The position numbers were made by a program, and so were the translations under genes. From contig NW_022985441.1 of assembly GCF_010093595.1 (NCBI RefSeq), forward strand, positions 434,132 through 498,131: DNA of 64,000 nucleotides. Direction: 5' to 3'. The notes beneath the pieces were generated by a model. The model did not search any database. It saw nothing but the letters and a program-made list of their open reading frames with translations, and was not told the DNA's origin. The first letter of the stretch is position 1, and every line of letters starts with the position of its first letter. Positions 52,437 to 63,244 of this stretch are shown here, one piece after another. This DNA is from Mytilinidion resinicola (taxonomy: Eukaryota > Ascomycota > Dothideomycetes > Mytilinidiales > Mytilinidiaceae).

Positions 52437-53623
52437 TGATGGACTGCCATTTTTTGTGATGGTGGGCCTGTCTGGAGCATTGCCCAGATGACGACCCCTC
52501 TAGCCCTATGAGATCCATGCCAGGATCGCTGTGGCTGTTTAGATCCTGCAGCAATGATGCCACAGGTCGGATTTCCGCCCTCGAAGTGCGCACATGCAGC
52601 GATCGACGCGATATCATAATCCACAATGGGCGAGATCTCCTAATCACTTACTGCTCTTTCCGGGCAATGACAGCAACTATTCAGAGGTCGACTCGGCACA
52701 ACTTGGCGCGGCACTTTGCGGCATGCCGGCCGGCTCTGTGACTGGATTCACAGTTTCGTGCTATAATTAGGCGGAATGCTCGAATTAGAGATTTAGGCGA
52801 AGCGGCAGCCAGACGCCTTCCTTCCCCCAGGACTAGCGACGGTGAATTGCTCACGTGACGATCACATTCTAGGGCCGTTCCGTCAATATCAGACCCATTG
52901 CGTTCGGCTGAGGCTGCACAACACCGCGTCTCATCGTTGGAAACACCAGGATGGGATACAGGGTCCTGCTTTTGTGTCTGAAACCCAACAATCGAGGGCA
53001 CAATCCCGGATCAACCCGGCCAAGCGTGCCCAGTGCAGGTGTCAGCGAGCACTGCGCCCCTCGGCAATCGCTTCAACGTCGTCGTGCCCCCGGCTTCTTT
53101 TTCTATTCCAGAAGCAATGTCAGATGCGACCATCTGTCACTCGCAATGGCGCGCTCTCTGTGGTTACAATGGGCAGAGACGCCTTGCGCGGCCGCTGACC
53201 GTCCCGTTGTCGTTCCCCGACCGAATCTCCTCCGTCGACCACTCACCGGCGCTGCTGGCCTGGTCCAGCATCGCGGCCGGTTCCTTTGGGAGCTGCGGAA
53301 GCGGGCCAGGACGACGCTACAGCTCGATGGGGCCGGCCGCTAGGCGACATGGTGCATGGTGAGCTGAAAGAGCCTCCAAAAAATGAACCACGCCTGCGCA
53401 GCCCGAGGGGGACCACACCTGCGCAATCCACCCACCTGCCACCATGCCCCAAGGGAACTAAGAAATGATGGCTGTGCTAGGATATCTTAGCAGCACCTGC
53501 GCTTACTGTGCACCACCTGTTCCTACATATGGGTTCGTTCTCGTTGCCTGACGACCTGCATGATGCAGCTACGGCGTGCTGTCCTTTTCTCGATTCTTAA
53601 AGACGTCGTCTCTCGACCCCAAG

Positions 53624-53630
53624 TATATAT
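53624..53630 (+). promoter_or_regulatory. TATA-like box before the small Cys-rich gene
   Basis: TATATAT lies 191 bp before the ATG at 53815, followed by a C/T-rich leader. Confidence 0.4.
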
Positions 53631-53814
53631 TCTACCCGCTCGCTTCCATACTCTATTCCTTCCTCGTTCTCAAGCATCGCCCCTTGTGTTCATTGCCGTC
53701 TAATCTATTTGTTTCTTTTTGCGCTCCCGTACTCAATATCTACACTCCACCCCACTCCAGACAATCCTCCGAGAATTCTTCCTGCTTCTCTCGACACCCG
53801 CAACCGATTCTAGA

Positions 53815-54060
53815 ATGTGTTACCAAGTGGTTGAACGGTACTCGGTCTGCCGGTGCCAATACTACAAGCACGCCATCGATCCATGTTCTGCGTACGGCCA
53901 ACGGGGTCATTCCGTCCAAGAGAAGACCGTCCTCGTTGGCTACGCATGCTCCCTGCACAGCACAGCTGCATCGAGTACCGGATCCAGCACACAAGGCGCC
54001 GGCGTGCTACCGGACTCTGGATACGGCAGCGGCGTTTATGATCCTGCAGCATACCGGTGA
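53815..54060 (+). CDS. Small conserved Cys/His-rich fungal protein
   Basis: This is a single exon of 81 residues. MCYQVVERYSVCRCQYYKHA, IDPCSAYGQRGHSVQEKTVL and VGYACSLHSTAASS contain five Cys and three His in a pattern that suggests a small zinc-binding fold. I recall this opening (MCYx.VERYSVCRC.YYKH) as a recurrent, uncharacterised fungal protein. The C-terminus is Ser/Gly/Thr-rich and probably disordered (SGYGSGVYDPAAYR). There is no signal peptide. Longer plus-strand ORFs overlapping this region in other frames (53576-54328) lack any family resemblance. Function unknown. Confidence 0.75.
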   Translation: MCYQVVERYSVCRCQYYKHAIDPCSAYGQRGHSVQEKTVLVGYACSLHSTAASSTGSSTQGAGVLPDSGYGSGVYDPAAYR

Positions 54061-57000
54061 TGAACTACACCTCTTCGCTCGATACGCACGCTGCGACAGC
54101 ACCGCGATTTCGACACATCAATGGGCTGGAGACCTGCACCCACATCCAACCACACACGCTGCTGAGGGCGAGGTCGATCCCACTCAACACACCACTCCTC
54201 TCCCCTTCCCCGAGCTGCGCTCTTCTCCGATGCTGCGCATCACACTTCCGACTACCACCTTTCCTAATTTCCTTTGTGTTTCACGGGCATGGCATTGCGT
54301 AGGAGTTTCTGAAACGGGCATGGGCTAGGGCAACCAAGCTGGGGCATTATTTTTTACGATTGGTGAAACGAAATGGCATGCGGGTTTTCCGACGGTACTA
54401 TCGTTTCTGCGGTTGAAGACTGTATGATCATGGGAAAGTGACGACAACAGCATAGCAAACCGGGGTCGGGGTCATGGGATTGATTATGGGTGTTTATTGT
54501 GCATAGGGTCGGCGCCTCCTTGTTTTTTGTTTCACGTAGAGCTTTTTTAGTCGCAGCAATCTCGAAATCCTTTTCGTACGTACCTGGGCGTTCTGCTATG
54601 CGCGTAGCGTATTACCCTTTCTGGCAGAGGTCAAGACTGGATTTCTAATAGCAGCATCACAAGACTGCTTCCGCACCCTTCCGTTCGCATTGCGATAGTC
54701 GAATGCGTGGCCTTCGTGACTCCGTTGCTGCCTCGCCGTCGCAAGCGCATTCGTTTGGGCTCCTGAGTCACGACTGCATGGATGTCTTGCATGATCTCCA
54801 TCATGTGTCGCGGACCCTGGCGTGGGGAGCTCGGATAACTACGTCATGAACCAATCTTACCGAATGTTTCGGTGCGGCCGACCGCTCTTGCGGCCCTCCT
54901 TCACCAACCTACAAACATGCTCCGTCGGTGAGTATCAGGATGCTCTGACACCGTGAACTCCACTGCGCAATACCACCTCAACCCCACGTCACGACCAGCC
55001 GAATTATGCCCCACGTAGCACACCGCGATGGGCTGGCCTGACCGGGCCTCGCCGGTACGCAAAGCTCGCCGGTCCGCGGATTCTTCGCATGCGAGCAGAG
55101 CCAAGCCACGAGCGCGACGCGGTTCCGTGGCGAAACAGGCCGGATAGCCAGAATGCAGTAAGTAAGGCGCACTCGGTCTTGATACCTCAGCCACGCCGCG
55201 GCGTTTGAGAGATCCACGGCGAGTCGGAAGGGTATCCGACGATGTGCGCTGCAGGGAAGCAAGGTTTGCAAGAGCCTCTTGATGGCTTGCTTGGGCGGAC
55301 TCCGAACACAGATTCGTATTCCTCGTTTGCTTTTCTTCCTCTTTTCCGTGTGGAGCTGGAGCTTGGCTCGCTTTCCAGCAAGCTTAGTTTCCAAGACGCC
55401 GAAAATGAAGCATGTTGCGGTCTATTTTTAGATCATTCCCTCTTCATTCGAGGGAAATCGTAAAGCTTTACGATGGCTGGCCTGATTTTTTCTTATTGGA
55501 TACGGAAAGAGGTGTTCTGTGCGATTTCATTGGGAGATGGAGATATGAGCCTTGCGTGATGCTCTGCTATCTCCTTACTCAAACTTCACAACTTGTCAAT
55601 ATTCAAGACGCAAGAAGCATCGCTTTATTTCTATTTCCGGACGAAGCCTCCATCTTCTCGTGTCTCCTTCTCTTCCCTGGTACGCGTTTCCGGAGGCAAG
55701 CCCCGAGCCTCGCGCCAACATCTCGTGATTGCGCCTGGAACCGCCTCCGCTTCCTCACAAGCTCCTCCTAGGATCTAAAGATACACCAGCCAGGAAACTG
55801 TCTCCAACCTACCCCTTCCAAAAACCGGTGAAACACTGCGCTGTGCCTTGTTGTCAGGGGAAGCTTGGGTCCCAGCCCGATCCAGCATGCGGGGTCGAGC
55901 GGCGAGGCAGACATGTTATCGATAATAGACGTGTACTCGGAAATCCCCTGCTTGTGAAGGCATCCCACAAGGCGCACGATATTGATATGCACGCTCCGGA
56001 TCCTTCATTGTCCAGTCTGCGGTTTTCAGCCTCCTCTGCTGGGGGCGGTAACTGTTGGGGTGAGGGCGGGGGCGGGAACAGAGTGGACTCCGCCATGGGG
56101 GCTTTCCGACGGGTTTCCACCTTCGAGGAGTATGCGTTCATGGACGTTGCGATATTTGGAATGGGACAAGGCAAACGGCCGTGCCTACATTTCCGACATT
56201 ATGAGACAATCTGATTCGTTTACTAGGACCAGATCCCAGCGTTCCTGTCTCACTCGATTCGCGGCCGCAGATCACCAACTCAAATAGCTTGCAGCCTTTC
56301 TAATTCTAGCAGTAGACCCACTTAACCCGGAGATCCGCAGCACGGTCAACTTAACTCCAAATTCGGTATATCCACGACTTCGCTTAGCCCACCACTTTAC
56401 TGCAACGTTGCCTACGAGAAATGTGAGATCATCAATGGACGTCAAATAGCGAGACATAGCCTCCGGACCCTGATGATCGTGTCTCGGCTTACCTGGCGCT
56501 GGCGGGGTCTGGCCATGTCAGATAGGCCCAATATCTCTCCGGTGAGCACGCGATGCTGAGCTGGGAGCGCGGGTTTCTCGGCTGTGGTAGATCCGTGGGC
56601 GGGGGCCCCCGGGGCTGGGTTGTGGAAATGGGTGAGATGGGGCGTGGGGTGTGGACGACTTCCTTTTCTTCTTTCATGCTCAAATCAAATTTCTACGACT
56701 CAATGATTGTTGCCTACAATCTCGTTGGCTGCATATCGGTGCCACTATTTCTTTAAGGACACTACTCAATTGCTCTCACCTTATGAACGGTATTTGCGCG
56801 TCGACTTCCAGCTAGTCAGTTTTAATTACAGTGACGAGTTCGATACCCCTACCCAGCTGAGTCCTGCAGCATCACCTCCACATATCACCACAGCAGGCCG
56901 TTCCGTCCAGCATGATCTCATCAGCATCACGGTCAGCATCAGTAGCTTAGAACCCGTACCCACGACCCACACGCGAAGGACTCGAAGTTTGATCCTATAT

Positions 57001-58750
57001 CTAATCTCATTATAGAGAACCCACGTCTACCTATTCCCGTACCGTAGCGTTCGCCTAGACACTTACGTAGTCCTACACTACTATGTACTGCATCTGGTTC
57101 ACATTCACGTTAGCATCACGTGCTACAATTGCAAAAATCCATCGGGGTCGAGTATAAAAGCACCCACTTCTCGAGTTCTACTCTACAGGTCATCTGGAAC
57201 GCCCGATATGGCTCTTTAAATAGCAAACACAAGACTAACAATGGTCTGGGCGTGCCTCTCTGGGGTTTGGTCAAACACGGAGGATCGAGTTGCGCCGTCC
57301 ATCACCCTTCAACGATCGATGAGCACCATCACTCTTTCAAGATCTCTTCAAAATCTCCTGTGCCTCCTATTTCGGTTGGGCTATATCGGGCCCCCTACTC
57401 ACGGCTTTCCTCACTACCATCCTGCGACCTTGAGCTCTAACAATCTCAAGCTCTGTTGGAGACGATTATCAATCCCCAACTACAAATGAAGCGCAGCAGC
57501 TTCCTCCGCCCAGCGGGACTCGCTCCATTCCGTGCTCTGTGTTTGTATTTTGATCCCGCCAAACCCAACCCACCCGCCTCCATGAAGGGGGGGCCTATCG
57601 GTGGATTTTAATCCAACCAAGCCCGCGCAGAGCAGGCCATGCATGAGCTCTCTGATGCGTGTGTTTGAACTAGTCCACAGCCTCGGTCCTGCTGTGATTG
57701 TTTAGGTGCGGGTGGAGTTTATATACCCACCGTAAGATAACTGGAGGAAGAATACCGTTGCGTTAGGTAAGCAACATGTGCGAGGGAGGCATGGATTTCA
57801 TGTACAGGGAGTGGGGGGAGGGGGAAAGCGGCGAGGAGGTCTGCAGCATCAGTCGAGAGTTAGAGTGTGTGTGTGTATGTACACTTGCTTGCCAACCCGC
57901 ACGAGGTACCTCAGCAAGGTAGGTGTCAGATTGGTCAAAGCCATCCGGCTTCTTTTAGGATCTGGTATTGGACAAGGCATCGAGCCAGCTTAGATGCTGC
58001 TGTATCTCACAAATTCACTTCACTCAATTTAATTCACTCGCCACGTTCACATTCACATCGTATCACATCACGCCTCAAAAAAACACCCAAAAATTGGCAC
58101 GCAAGAAAACTCCATTCGCACGACGTCGCCTCCACGACTGCCGCACTGGGTAATCTATCGAAGTAATCCGGCGTGCAATTTGCCCACATCCTCCTCCACC
58201 CAGACATCCGTCCCCCCCAGCCAACCATTCTCTCAAACAGCCAGCCAGGTCTCCAGACACCCCATCTCCACCTCTCCAATCTCTTCTCCTCTCCTCTCCT
58301 CTCCTCTCCTCTACTCCTATCCGCTCCAGCCCCGGGACCACCCCCCCCCATCTACCAAAGCGTGGTGAAAGACGGGGGATGGCGGGGCATTGCCAGTGCT
58401 CATCTCTGGTCCCAGAAACGAGTGTGGCATTTCAGCAGCTCCCCCAACCCTACCCAACCCGTACCTCCCCAACCAGTGGATCGGCAATAGGTGAGTAGAG
58501 TAGGGAAAGCGCTTTTCATTATATCCATCTTCAGTGGCGCAACCAAAAAAAAAAATCGAACAAGTCTCGAGGTAAAATCCAAACGACAGGATTGAGCGCA
58601 CTAATAGTAACGTAATAAAGGCCGTGAGGTTAGGCGTGAATAGTATAGACAAGAAGGGTGTTTCGAAAAGGAGCGTTTTCCCTCGCACGGGATCTGTGTG
58701 GCGTTTGGGTGTTGTTGCAAGTGGTACACTGACGTGGGTTTGGGGTTCAC
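54061..58750. other. Very long gene-free stretch, 4.7 kb
   Basis: Many short ORFs occur on both strands (e.g. 55412-55771 plus, 55854-56174 minus, 57120-57440 plus), but none has recognisable domains, repeat structure or a plausible splice pattern. A CTCCT microsatellite lies at 58285-58312. It may carry long promoters, non-coding RNAs or genes too fragmented for visual recognition. Confidence 0.35.
58285..58312. repeat. CTCCT microsatellite
   Basis: A run of about five to six TCTCC units (pyrimidine only), 440 bp downstream of the stop codon of the minus-strand gene at 58751. Confidence 0.85.
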
Positions 58751-59615
58751 TTAAGTGCGCACGACAATACCCTGGCGGCGGGTCTGGCGGGCCTCGTAGG
58801 CCTCGTCGTCCTCGCTGGAGCACTCGTCCGAGTCGTCGGAGAAGCCGCAGCGCGCGCCGCCGCAGTCAAGCTTGACGCGGTCGCCAGCGCGGGTGATGCC
58901 GTAGCGTTCGCAGGTGCAGCAGCTCGAGGTGCTCGACACGCTCGAGGGCGAGCTCGAGTTGGAGGAGCGCGAGGTCAAGGACGGGACATCCGAAGAGTCA
59001 TCGGAGTCGTACTCGCTGTCGTCGTCGGAGTCCTCCATGGTGGCCAGGGAGAAGCGGCTGGTCAGCGCCTCGACGGTGGCGGGCTCGTAGTTGCCGGCGA
59101 CAATGTTGCGCACCTGGCCGGGCTTGACGGGCGTCGGGGCCTGGATCTTGGATGGCGACAGCGCGCGGCCCTTGGGGATCTCGGACGAGATGCGGCGCGA
59201 GTGGCGCTTGGAGGACTCGCGCGACGAGGCGGCGGCGGCGGAGCGCGAGGCGGGCGCGGCGGTCTTGCCGGGGATGTCGAGGATGTTGAGCTTGCGGCCG
59301 GTGGTGGGCTCGACGGTGAACTCGTGGGCCGGGTTGTGCGAGACGTGGTAGCCGTCGATGATGTACTGGCGAGGAAGTCAGTGGAGGGGTTCAATCAATG
59401 AAAGGAGCATGGGAGCTACATACGTAGTACCAGTAGCGGGAGCCCTGCTTCAGTTGCTGGCCCTGGAAGCGGAAAGTGCCCAACCAGCCTCCTGACTTCT
59501 TGGAGTCCTTGGAGAGCGGGAGCTGGCCTGCGTAGTTGTCCCAGGAGCCGAGAAGGTGGACGGTCTTGCAGTTGGCCGAGGTGCGGAGAGAAAAGTTAAG
59601 CTGGATGGCTGCCAT
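58751..59615 (-). CDS. AMPK/CBM48-like glycogen-binding-type domain protein
   Basis: There are two exons: 59615-59424 and 59365-58751 (58-nt intron GTATGT..CCAG), giving 268 residues. The N-terminal ~100 residues resemble the carbohydrate-binding module of AMPK beta subunits and related proteins: VHLLGSWDNYAGQLPLSKD, GGWLGTFRFQGQQLKQGSRY, WYYYIIDGYHVSHNP across the splice, and HEFTVEPTTGRKLNILDIP. The rest is disordered: a basic Ser-rich linker (SSKRHSRRISSEIPKGRALS), an acidic Asp/Ser tract (EDSDDDSEYDSDDSSD), then CCTCERYGITRAGDRVKLDC and an acidic end. No kinase-interacting ASC domain is seen, so it is not a canonical AMPK beta subunit. Glycan binding is inferred. Confidence 0.8.
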
Positions 59616-61258
59616 TTCGAAGATTGTTGGTGTTCTTGGTATATATTAAGTTTCTTTTAGTGCTGAAGAGCGGTAGTCGTTTGAAACAGGTTGTTCGATA
59701 TCGTGCTGGTTTGGTGTCTGAAAGAAGGCGATAGTGCAAATGCCGAGAGTGAATGCAGTGCGATTATGTGTTGGATTTGCTGAGCAAGAAAGAGCTGGAA
59801 TTATTCGTATGGGTGGGTAGTCGACCGGCGACAATTGGCATGAATTAAAGAAGGATTGGTAGTGAGTAGTGGTAATTAATGGCACCAGGCCTGGGGAGGA
59901 GGAGAGAAAGGGGAGAGAAAAAGGACGAAACACAAAAAGACGAATAATAAACAGCTCTTGGAAGTTCACACGCTTGCTGAGGAGTCGGAGGAGGGGGAGC
60001 GGCGGGGCCTTATTTAAACTGGGTGGCCGGCCATGGCGACGGGTTAGCTGGACGGACAAGCAAGGTCACGCTGAGGGCTGCTTGCACCGAAGGCCGGGCT
60101 GGTGCATGGGGGCTGCGAGAGCGCTTGAGGTCGGCGTGGGAGTGGACGAGGCGGCGGTGGAGCACTCGGGTGGTGTGCAGCGGGCGCCTGAAGCTGCCGC
60201 CTCGATTGGCTGCGCTCTTCGTTTCGCGGCGTCGCCTTTAGCGGTGCAGGGCGGGCGAACACCAGGCCAATGGCAGTGCCGGCTGCGGGGATGGTCGTGA
60301 TGGGGCGGGAGTGTCACACTGCAGCAATCTATTGCCGTCCGCCGCCGCTTCGGGCAGTGCGCGATGCGGGTTCAGTCGTGCCAGGCCGGCCTGCTGCCCG
60401 CTCTTTTCTTCGTGTGCTGCGAGGACGGGTCTGCCATGCGAGCCCCTCGATGCTCTGCCCAATCGCCCCGACTCGCCCGCCATCCGATTCCCGTGCAGCC
60501 TCCCTCCACCCAGCGGCTGCGTGCAGCCAGGCCTCCGCACCGAGAAAACAGCCCACCACGCTGCAGCAGACTTCGACGATGGCGATAACCACCTCGCGCT
60601 CTTCCCCTTGCCCAATTGCGAGTGTCCAGACTCCACTCGCCGCCCGTCATCGCGGGAATCAAGACACACCGGCGATGCCCTCCAGCCACTTCCTCCAGTC
60701 CCGCCAGCGTCTCCCATTGGGCGTGCAATTTGATATCGAGCAGGCAGGCCGCTGTACGCACCGCCGTCGACGACACCGTGTGTCACTCGGGGTCTCAGAG
60801 GCCCTTATACCGGCGACCCCATACAGCCGCACTGATGGCAGCATTTCTTCCATTCGTAATTCCACACTTCTAAATCAGGCCCCGTCTCCACCGCTTCTCG
60901 AAGCCGTTGATCACGGCTACCACCCATGTCCTGCGAGCCGCCCCGAAAGCGAGCCCACCGTGATTCCCGCACCTACGCGCCACACACCCCAGCACCTCCA
61001 CCTGTACATTATGCACTGACTGCACCCAGCTAGCACCCCGCTCACGCAATCCACTCCAGACTCCACCTGGCCTGCCTAAACGAGACCATACACCAAAGAC
61101 ACCCAAAACGCCGCTGCATGCTACTAATAGTTACGCAAGCCCCCCCCGCTACTGCTGGATAGATTGCATTTTGCTCTGCCCCGGCGAACCTTAAGCTAAT
61201 CCGAGCGTCTCTTACGATATCAGCTGGCTGCGCTGCGACCTGGTTTGCCAACCTGCTA
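59616..61258. other. Intergenic, 1.64 kb
   Basis: Promoter of the CBM-like gene (minus) and 3' flank of the ADIP-like gene (minus). GC-rich with ORF shadows in all six frames between 60040 and 61020; none has domain features. No gene supported. Confidence 0.4.
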
Positions 61259-63244
61259 CTACTCGGAACCCAGCATCGTCTGCAGCTCCTCCGGCGTCAA
61301 CGTGCTCTTTCGCCGCTTCGGGCGCCCGCCAACCCGCGTCTTGCGTGGAGAGCTGCGCCGGCGATGCTGCGAGCCAGCCTGTGCATCACCCGCATCCTCC
61401 AGCGCCTCTGCAGCCGGCTTCGCGCGCACCAGGCCTGCTGCGAGCGCCGTCGCCTCGGCCTCGGCTTGGGCCACGTTGAGCTTGTCTTGCACTGTCAGCT
61501 TCGGGGAGCGCTCTTCGGGGTGTGGCCGTGGGGATGACAGCCGTTTCTGAGCCTGCAGTTTGTCAATATAGAGGTCTGTGGTTGAGTCTGGAGAGAGGAG
61601 GGGTGAAGAAAGGGTGACCGTGCGAGCCATGCATTCAAGCTCCGCAGTATCGTCAAAACGTACTTGGCGAGGAATCCGCGACTCCTGCACTCGCGGTCTG
61701 CTTCCGACTGCTCCTGCCTGTGACTTTGCTTTCGCTGCGTCTTTGCCGCTGAACGTCTCGCCGACGAGGTCGATCTCAGACGCATTCTCGTCTACATCCT
61801 GGGATGGTGCGCTGGTGGCCGAGGGCGCAAACGCAACCTTGCGGGGGGATTTGATGTTGCCGTCGCCTTCCCTAAGCGCTGGTTGTGCAGGCTGCAGGTG
61901 GATGTTGAAGATATCCGAATTCGTCGTCTTGTCTGTGACTGCCGGCTCTGGGGATGGGGCGTCTTCTAGGCTGGAGGGCTCTCCCTCCTCTTCGATGTCT
62001 TCGAGGCCCTCACTGTCCATCTCCTCCTCGCCGTCCGTGAGGATTGATATGTCTTCTTTGCTGGGAGACTCAAGCCCAACACTGAGTCCCAACCCCATCT
62101 TCAACTCATCGATATTAACCGTATCGCCTCCACTCGCCATCCTCTTCCTCCACCCGTCCATCATCGTAATAGCCTCCCGCCACCTTGTCTCCATCTTTTC
62201 CCACCCCTGCCTCAACCTCACAATCTCCTCCTCCCTCAACTCCACCTCGTCAATCGGCACGAAGTTCGGATTCGTGAGCAGGTTCTTCAGATTCTCCAAC
62301 ACAAGATCCATATCCGCCGCCAGCGCCTCATAACTCGTCGGCAGCGCGCTGACCATCCCACCCGCCTCCACCTCCTCCTCCCTCAGCGTCTCCAGCCCCT
62401 CACACCCATCCATCCCTTGCAGCTCCTTCAACGTCCCCAGCGTCCCCCGCACCAACCCGATCAAACTATCATTCTCGTCACTTAGCCCCTGGCTCAGCTG
62501 CGTGAGGAACTCCGTAGTCTCCTGTCGTAATTCATACCCCGGATCTTCTAACCCCAGTCCACCCGTGAGCTCCTCTTCCCGCCCACTCCCCAGCTTCCCC
62601 GTCGCCCCAGGTGTAATCGTGATGCTCGCGCCCACCAGGCCTGTCTTGTTCCCCCGCTGCTGCGCCGTGAGGTGCGTCTTCAGCCGCTGGATCTGCACGT
62701 CGCGCTTGCGGACGTCGTTTGCGCACGCCGTCCGCACCTGCGCGACCGTTGTCTTTGAGCGCAACATTTCCTCGCGCAGGGAGCGGGCCGAGGACTCCGC
62801 GGTGCGCAAAGCGGTACGGGCGGCGCGTTCCTGGGACTGCGAGAGGGAGAGCTGGCGCGCGAGGTCGTCGACGCGGGTTTGGAGTTTCTCGGCGCGGAGG
62901 GCGTTGGTGGTCGATTCGGCGCGGATGGTCGAGATTGTGTGGGCGAGGGAAGAGTGGTGGGTTTGGTCGCGCTGGGGAGGGTCAGCGTCAGTGTGGACTT
63001 TCATGTGCAACAAACGTAGAGGTGTGGGTAGAATTCAATTAGATTGATATTGGCGAATACGTACGTCGCGTTTTAGAATCAAGTCGTGTACTAGGTTTAT
63101 GATCTGTGCCATTGCAACTTCTTTGCCGCCCTCGGTCTTCGAGGGGCGCGCGAACTCGATTGGTTTGCCATCGCGCAGCAGGCCGCGTGCGAGGAGGAGG
63201 TTGTTGATGTATGTGGATGCGGTTTTCAGGTTGAAGGCGTCCAT
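61259..63244 (-). CDS. ADIP-domain coiled-coil protein (TinA/Msd1-like)
   Basis: There are two exons: 63244-63065 (MDAFNLKTASTYINNLLLAR...) and 62971-61259 (93-nt intron GTACGT..CCAG), giving 630 residues. The N-terminus reads INNLLLARGLLRDGKPIEFA, AQIINLVHDLILKRD|RDQTHH, then a long coiled coil (LRAEKLQTRVDDLARQLSLS, RTALRTAESSARSLREEMLR). This is the afadin/alpha-actinin-binding (ADIP/SSX2IP) family; fungal members include S. pombe Msd1 and Aspergillus TinA, which act at spindle pole bodies and microtubule minus ends. The second half is acidic/disordered with PSKEDISILTDGEEEMDSEG. The C-terminus is basic (HRRRSSPRKTRVGGRPKRRK), possibly nuclear-localising, ending TPEELQTMLGSE. The role is inferred from the family. 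Confidence 0.82.

Larger units (their letters stand above)
50519..53814. other. Long intergenic region, 3.3 kb
   Basis: No convincing gene on either strand. Contents: an exact 35-bp tandem duplication (51268-51337), MITE-C copy 3 (52341-52436), and near its end the promoter of the small Cys-rich gene (TATATAT at 53624). ORFs in 52840-53470 are GC-rich shadows. Confidence 0.45.

Noticed and set aside
53576..54328. Plus-strand ORF of 250 residues overlapping the small Cys-rich gene
   Set aside because: It runs through the TATA/pyrimidine leader, and the conserved MCY..VERYSVCRC protein lies in another frame of the same DNA.
60270..61019. Plus-strand ORF of 249 residues
   Set aside because: Overlapped by equally long ORFs on both strands in GC-rich DNA; no domain, no repeat, no splice logic.
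61578..62333. Plus-strand ORF of 251 residues
   Set aside because: Antisense shadow of the ADIP-like coiled-coil exon; Ser-rich as expected from that complement.
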